The position numbers and the translations under genes were made by a program. A DNA stretch of 8,705 nt from an uncultured Porphyromonadaceae bacterium (GTDB lineage Bacteria > Bacteroidota > Bacteroidia > Bacteroidales > Muribaculaceae), in the NCBI GenBank assembly GCA_947176285.1, contig CAMWQF010000110.1, forward strand, positions 1 through 8,705, in the 5' to 3' direction. Positions 5,974 to 8,705 of the stretch are shown here, one piece after another; positions within the stretch are counted from its first letter, which is position 1, and the number at the start of each line of letters is the position of its first letter. Below the pieces are notes generated by a model, which made no database searches, was not told where the DNA came from, and saw only the letters and a program-made list of their open reading frames with translations.

Positions 5974-8705
5974 ATGTCAAACATTATAGATATCAAAAGA
6001 GACTCTTTAGAGGCTTTTATTAGGGAGCAAATGATGGGTCCCAATGGATGCCGAGGGAAGTTTTCATATCATACGGACGCTGAGGATACTGTATGTCAAG
6101 AGGAAGTGGTAAATACCACTCCCGGTTCAATCTATAGCACTGCGATTCTTTTCCCTAAACAAATTCCTGTAGAAGATTGCCAAGATTCAGGCGAGGATAG
6201 AGCTAACTCTGATGAATCATTTGACACAGATGAGGTTGCTACAAGCGAGATGGCTCCAGTAGAGGCACCGCAACAAGAGACTAACTTCGAACTCTACAGA
6301 CAAGAAGAAATTGACGATGAAGATATTTATTCTTTAAGCCGAAGATTCCCTCATGCTATTGGTATGTCATGTTGCTTGGCCAAAGAAGCTTTGATAAATG
6401 GGAACCTTCGGATTTCTATCTCGGGTAGATATTATAAAAAAATTACTGGGATAGACCGCCGTAACATTAGGGTCAATCTTACAGACAATGACAAGCTCTT
6501 TAATGATTTCTGGGACTCGACTCAGACTGTTCATCAATATTTTTTATTTGAAGGGAAATCCCTCTCGATCAAAGATATTAATCCCAAGAATATATCTAAT
6601 GTCAAACAGCTTTTAAGAGATTTAAATCAAGAGTTAGCATTACGAATCGCTAATAGACTTGACATTGTAGAGAAGGTTAAAGCTCCATATAGATTTTTGC
6701 TTTCGTATCGCGAATATCTATTCAATCAATTACGTCAAGTTAAAGACGGGCAGTACCTTTCTGACGAAATTATTAATAAATATCGAGAATGCATACTTGA
6801 AATTGAGAATTACGAGACAATCATCTCATATTTTGACGACTTGCTCTCCATGTATGACAAAAAGAGTTTCGGATTCTGGAGATCTATAACTTTTACAAAG
6901 GAGATTGACTTATCTAGTATTCCGTTAGACAAGCTGCAAGGTCATAAGACGATCTTTAAACCGGAAGATTATCCGGCTCTAAAAAATATCATTTTAGATA
7001 CTGTCTCTAACCGCAATGTAGAGGGCAGCAATTCATCTGATAGATATATATCATTATCTGCTTGGTTACAAATAACTAAAGATAGCCGAAGTGATAATGA
7101 CGATATAGTTTATTTGAAACTACTGATTCAGAATGATTCAACGCCCTTCCAAGAAGACAAACATAATTATTTCTCGATAGTAAATGAGCAGGTTAACCAT
7201 TTCTGTTTCTTTGGCATAAAAGGGTCTGTAATCAGCGATTATCTTTTGCCATATCGAAAGAATGAAAATTATGAAGACATCTCAAAAGCAGAAGATAAAC
7301 TCAACTACCTATATCGAGAAATAGAGGACTATGGTGTAGGCCACATGTGTTCAGTTGATTGGAATAAAGATTCAAAAGGCAAAGTAAATGAAGTTTTCAT
7401 TGAATTTATACCGTCTTTTGAAACACCTGATGTTGAGCCAGTGCCTAGAAAAAAGTTTTTTGAGTATGTTGCGACAGATGGTGTAATGGTTCCTGCCCCA
7501 TTCTTAGAAGACACCAATGTGCTTCAGTTTAAGCGATTATCATCGTTTTCAGAGATTTCAGACAATGAAGTCATAAACGAACTGAAAAAATTCGTCAACG
7601 CTTATGGTTTGTGGATTCAAGAAATGAGAGAACGATTGGATGCTGGAGATCTCGAATTTGGGAATGCCAACTTGGATGAGTGCGAATCGGATTATATGCG
7701 AATGTTCTCTAATATTAATGATATTTTGTCATTAAATCCAAATGCGCTTAAGGCTTTTAGAGTAATGAATTCAGCCATGTATATGCAATTATGGCATAAC
7801 ATGACCAAAAATCAAGAAATAGTAAGAGAGCTCGGGCGCCGAAAAATTAATGCTGATTTCTATAAATCATCAAGTGATGAAATATTTAAAGATGGCGAAC
7901 ATGCTGCTTGGCGACCTTTTCAGTTGGCTTTCATTTTGCTGAATCTAGATGGCATTTTCAATAATCCGAAAGATTTTCAGTGGAATAAAAGGAATGAACT
8001 AGTAGATTTAGTCTGGTTCCCAACTGGAGGTGGTAAAACGGAAGCATATCTTGGCCTGATTGCCTTGTGTATATTAAACAGAAGAATCTCTTACGGTGAT
8101 AAAGGTGGAGGAGTATCTGCGATAATGCGTTACACACTTCGACTTCTTACCTCACAACAATTCCAACGTGCCCTAAGGCTTATCATGGCCTTAGAGCAAA
8201 TTCGACGTTGGGATCCTAATAATTATGGGAAAGATGTCATCTCAATAGGTCTTTATGTGGGAGATGCTTCTCTACCAAATACAAAGTGTGGCCTAAATGA
8301 AGAAGCAATCAAATGGTCCGGAAGAGGAACCACAAACAATACCAAAATTCCACTGGATTTATGTCCTTGGTGTGGAAAGCGGTTAACATATGACCCCGGC
8401 ATACAGCAATTCTTTTGCGAGAATAGGAATTGTACATTCGGTAGAAAAGCGGTGCCAGTAGAGCTTTGTGATGAATCAATCTACGAAAATCCTCCATCAC
8501 TATTATTTGGGACCGTTGATAAATTTGCTGCTATTGCCCACAAGGTCTCCACCTCAAATAATGAAAAGAAAAAGGATTCTCGTAGAATTTTTGGACCTGC
8601 GGCAAGGTTCTTGACTCCCGATTTGATTATTCAAGATGAGCTGCATTTGTTATTGGGGCCCCTTGGAAGTGCCGTTTGTTTCTTTGAGGGCGCAATAGAC
8701 CAACT
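5974..8705 (+). CDS. drmA: DrmA-like DISARM helicase, N-terminal 910 codons (3' end outside the window)
   Basis: The frame is open for 910 codons from the ATG at 5974 to the window edge, so this is an unfinished gene. An N-terminal region with an acidic low-complexity linker (about 70-118) leads to IYSLSRRFPHAIGMS and a long non-catalytic domain. The SF2 helicase core then begins: Walker A WFPTGGGKTEAY (681-692), motif Ia-like MRYTLRLLTSQQ (718-729), a likely zinc site C797-X2-C800 with C815-X4-C820, LLFGTVDKFA (843-852), and motif II PDLIIQDELHLLLGPLGS (882-899), a DELH box. This order and wording are characteristic of DrmA, the DISARM helicase, which acts with DrmB (DUF1998) against incoming phage DNA. 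The helicase family is clear. DrmA rather than a related Druantia DruE-type helicase is likely but not proven without the C terminus. Downstream drmB is expected but not visible. Confidence 0.85.
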   Translation, partial: MSNIIDIKRDSLEAFIREQMMGPNGCRGKFSYHTDAEDTVCQEEVVNTTPGSIYSTAILFPKQIPVEDCQDSGEDRANSDESFDTDEVATSEMAPVEAPQQETNFELYRQEEIDDEDIYSLSRRFPHAIGMSCCLAKEALINGNLRISISGRYYKKITGIDRRNIRVNLTDNDKLFNDFWDSTQTVHQYFLFEGKSLSIKDINPKNISNVKQLLRDLNQELALRIANRLDIVEKVKAPYRFLLSYREYLFNQLRQVKDGQYLSDEIINKYRECILEIENYETIISYFDDLLSMYDKKSFGFWRSITFTKEIDLSSIPLDKLQGHKTIFKPEDYPALKNIILDTVSNRNVEGSNSSDRYISLSAWLQITKDSRSDNDDIVYLKLLIQNDSTPFQEDKHNYFSIVNEQVNHFCFFGIKGSVISDYLLPYRKNENYEDISKAEDKLNYLYREIEDYGVGHMCSVDWNKDSKGKVNEVFIEFIPSFETPDVEPVPRKKFFEYVATDGVMVPAPFLEDTNVLQFKRLSSFSEISDNEVINELKKFVNAYGLWIQEMRERLDAGDLEFGNANLDECESDYMRMFSNINDILSLNPNALKAFRVMNSAMYMQLWHNMTKNQEIVRELGRRKINADFYKSSSDEIFKDGEHAAWRPFQLAFILLNLDGIFNNPKDFQWNKRNELVDLVWFPTGGGKTEAYLGLIALCILNRRISYGDKGGGVSAIMRYTLRLLTSQQFQRALRLIMALEQIRRWDPNNYGKDVISIGLYVGDASLPNTKCGLNEEAIKWSGRGTTNNTKIPLDLCPWCGKRLTYDPGIQQFFCENRNCTFGRKAVPVELCDESIYENPPSLLFGTVDKFAAIAHKVSTSNNEKKKDSRRIFGPAARFLTPDLIIQDELHLLLGPLGSAVCFFEGAIDQ

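Noticed and set aside
5974..8705. Helicase as Druantia DruE
   Set aside because: The two families share a related core and I cannot see the C terminus. The DELHLLLGPLG and RYTLRLLT motifs and the gene order fit DrmA better, so DruE is kept only as an alternative.
1..8705. tRNA or rRNA genes, CRISPR arrays, insertion sequences
   Set aside because: I saw no repeat-spacer pattern, no cloverleaf-like or rRNA stretch, and no transposase motif or terminal inverted repeats. The window is almost fully occupied by the listed genes.

Overview
The window looks like accessory DNA from a Bacteroidales chromosome or mobile element (Bacteroides, Parabacteroides, Prevotella or a relative). The evidence is the AT-rich sequence, promoters of the Bacteroidetes type (TAnnTTTG -7 boxes, one with a well-spaced TTTG -33 box), weak or absent Shine-Dalgarno sequences, and a small XRE-type regulator of a kind common beside restriction and defence genes in that phylum. 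All genes are on the + strand.

Layout. Bases 2-82 are the last 26 codons of a gene that looks like an excisionase-type helix-turn-helix protein. G+C is 55 of 120 over bases 1-120 and falls to 15 of 60 over bases 121-180, so the left end may be a junction with a neighbouring mobile element. Bases 83-193 hold a candidate operator and promoter. The genes that follow are: a 71-residue XRE regulator (194-409); a radical SAM protein with CX3CX2C (418-1806); a NERD nuclease-SF1 helicase fusion (1821-3551); a 774-residue protein of unknown function joined to it by an ATGA overlap (3548-5872); and, after a 101-base gap with its own promoter-like sequence, the first 910 codons of a large DrmA-like helicase (5974 to the window end, still open).

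Reading. The last gene has the hallmarks of the DISARM helicase DrmA: PTGGGKTEAY Walker A, a cysteine-rich zinc-binding insert and a QDELHLLLGPLG motif II. In class 2 DISARM a poorly characterised protein, DrmE, accompanies drmA. The 774-residue protein in the equivalent place may be its counterpart, but I infer that from position and size. Neither a NERD-SF1 protein nor a radical SAM protein belongs to the classical DISARM set, and no DNA methyltransferase is present in this window. I therefore read the locus as a candidate DISARM-related anti-phage system. It would be controlled by the small XRE protein and extended by a nuclease-helicase and a radical SAM enzyme of unknown substrate. The decisive genes (a DrmB/DUF1998 protein, DrmC phospholipase-D-like nuclease, methyltransferase) would lie to the right of the window.
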